From: Gp7-AA10 sp035516895
GTDB taxonomy: Bacteria > Acidobacteriota > Thermoanaerobaculia > Gp7-AA8
Direction: 5' to 3'
DNA: 5,844 nt
Assembly: GCA_035516895.1 (NCBI GenBank)
Contig: DATIZY010000045.1
Coordinates: 1 to 5,844, forward strand
The stretch's first letter is position 1; every line of letters starts with the position of its first letter. Shown here piece by piece: positions 5,472 to 5,844 of this stretch. The notes below the pieces were generated by a model. That model saw only the letters and a list, made by a program, of their open reading frames with translations. It made no database searches and had not been told where the DNA came from. The translations under genes were made by a program, and so were the position numbers.

Positions 5472-5844
5472 ATGCAAGCACGAATGAACAGTCCGGTCAT
5501 GATTCTTCCCGATGCGATGAAGGCGATGGAGGCTTTGAACGCGTCGGCACAAAAGAGCGGCCTGCCGGAGCGCACCGCGAAGCTGGTCGAGCTGCGTGCG
5601 AGCCAGATCAACGGATGCAGCGTCTGCGTCGACATGCACGCGCGCGACGCCAAGCGGGAAGGCGAGACCGACGAGCGCCTGTTCACCGTCGCGGCCTGGC
5701 GCGATGCACCCTTCTTCACCGACGCCGAGCGCGCCGCGCTTGCGCTGACGGAGGCCGTCACGCGCATCGCCGAACGGCCGGACCCGGTGGCGGACGAGAT
5801 CTGGGATGAGGCGACCCGCCACTGCGACGAGCAGGGACTTGCCG
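5472..5844 (+). CDS. Carboxymuconolactone decarboxylase / AhpD-like family protein (3' end cut by window)
   Basis: The first 124 codons of a gene that continues past the window; family members of this kind are usually about 150 residues. Residues 34-60 read RTAKLVELRASQINGCSVC, then VDMHARDA. The pair Cys49-x-x-Cys52 with His56 three residues later is the redox or proton-relay site of the AhpD-like fold. Known members include peroxidase-partner AhpD and gamma-carboxymuconolactone decarboxylase. The compact single-domain form with CxxC suggests peroxide or alkylhydroperoxide-type redox chemistry rather than aromatic catabolism, but the substrate is not knowable from sequence. It is divergent from the ECF sigma factor, with an ECF41-like promoter and a strong ribosome site in front of it. 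It is therefore the likely main target of that sigma factor. Confidence 0.93.
   Translation, partial: MQARMNSPVMILPDAMKAMEALNASAQKSGLPERTAKLVELRASQINGCSVCVDMHARDAKREGETDERLFTVAAWRDAPFFTDAERAALALTEAVTRIAERPDPVADEIWDEATRHCDEQGLA

Noticed and set aside
5421..5822. Minus-strand open frames of 124-133 codons opposite the CMD gene
   Set aside because: The plus strand has a strong ribosome site and the CxxC-x3-H family motif; the minus-strand products show no domain.

Overview
The window is GC-rich bacterial chromosome with dense coding on both strands. Nothing in it fixes the phylum. The gene styles (a PQQ-type beta-propeller exported protein, a short YkuD transpeptidase, a SnoaL-fused ECF sigma factor) would fit Acidobacteriota or a similar soil phylum, but this is only an impression. 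There are no RNA genes, insertion sequences, prophage parts or CRISPR arrays.

Layout. Bases 1-187 hold no gene; they contain a pyrimidine-rich array of degenerate 7-bp units and a perfect 16-bp palindrome, followed by a glycosyltransferase-like membrane gene (188-1159, +). Three minus-strand genes converge on it. In transcription order they are a single-domain STAS protein (3642-3259), a secreted L,D-transpeptidase (3234-2704) and an exported PQQ-like beta-propeller protein (2633-1146). Gaps of 24 and 70 bp suggest one operon. The last gene overlaps the glycosyltransferase tail to tail by 14 bp. Divergent from the STAS gene is rsmE (3865-4542, +), the 16S rRNA m3U1498 methyltransferase. The 222 bp between the two start codons are almost entirely heptamer-phased repeats in mirrored orientation. 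rsmE overlaps the next gene by 4 bp at a shared CTAG.

The right end is a regulatory unit: an ECF sigma factor with a fused SnoaL-like C-terminal domain (5396-4539, -) divergent from a carboxymuconolactone decarboxylase/AhpD-like gene (from 5472, +, cut by the window end). This is the recognised ECF41-type context. Between them are two matches to the ECF41 promoter form TGTCACA-N16-CGTC, one per strand, in a symmetric 62-bp arrangement. The sigma factor probably controls both its own gene and the CMD gene.

The two signals most worth following are the paired, interlocked ECF41-like promoters and the heptamer arrays, which run in the same sense (C-rich strand toward the start codon) upstream of three different genes.
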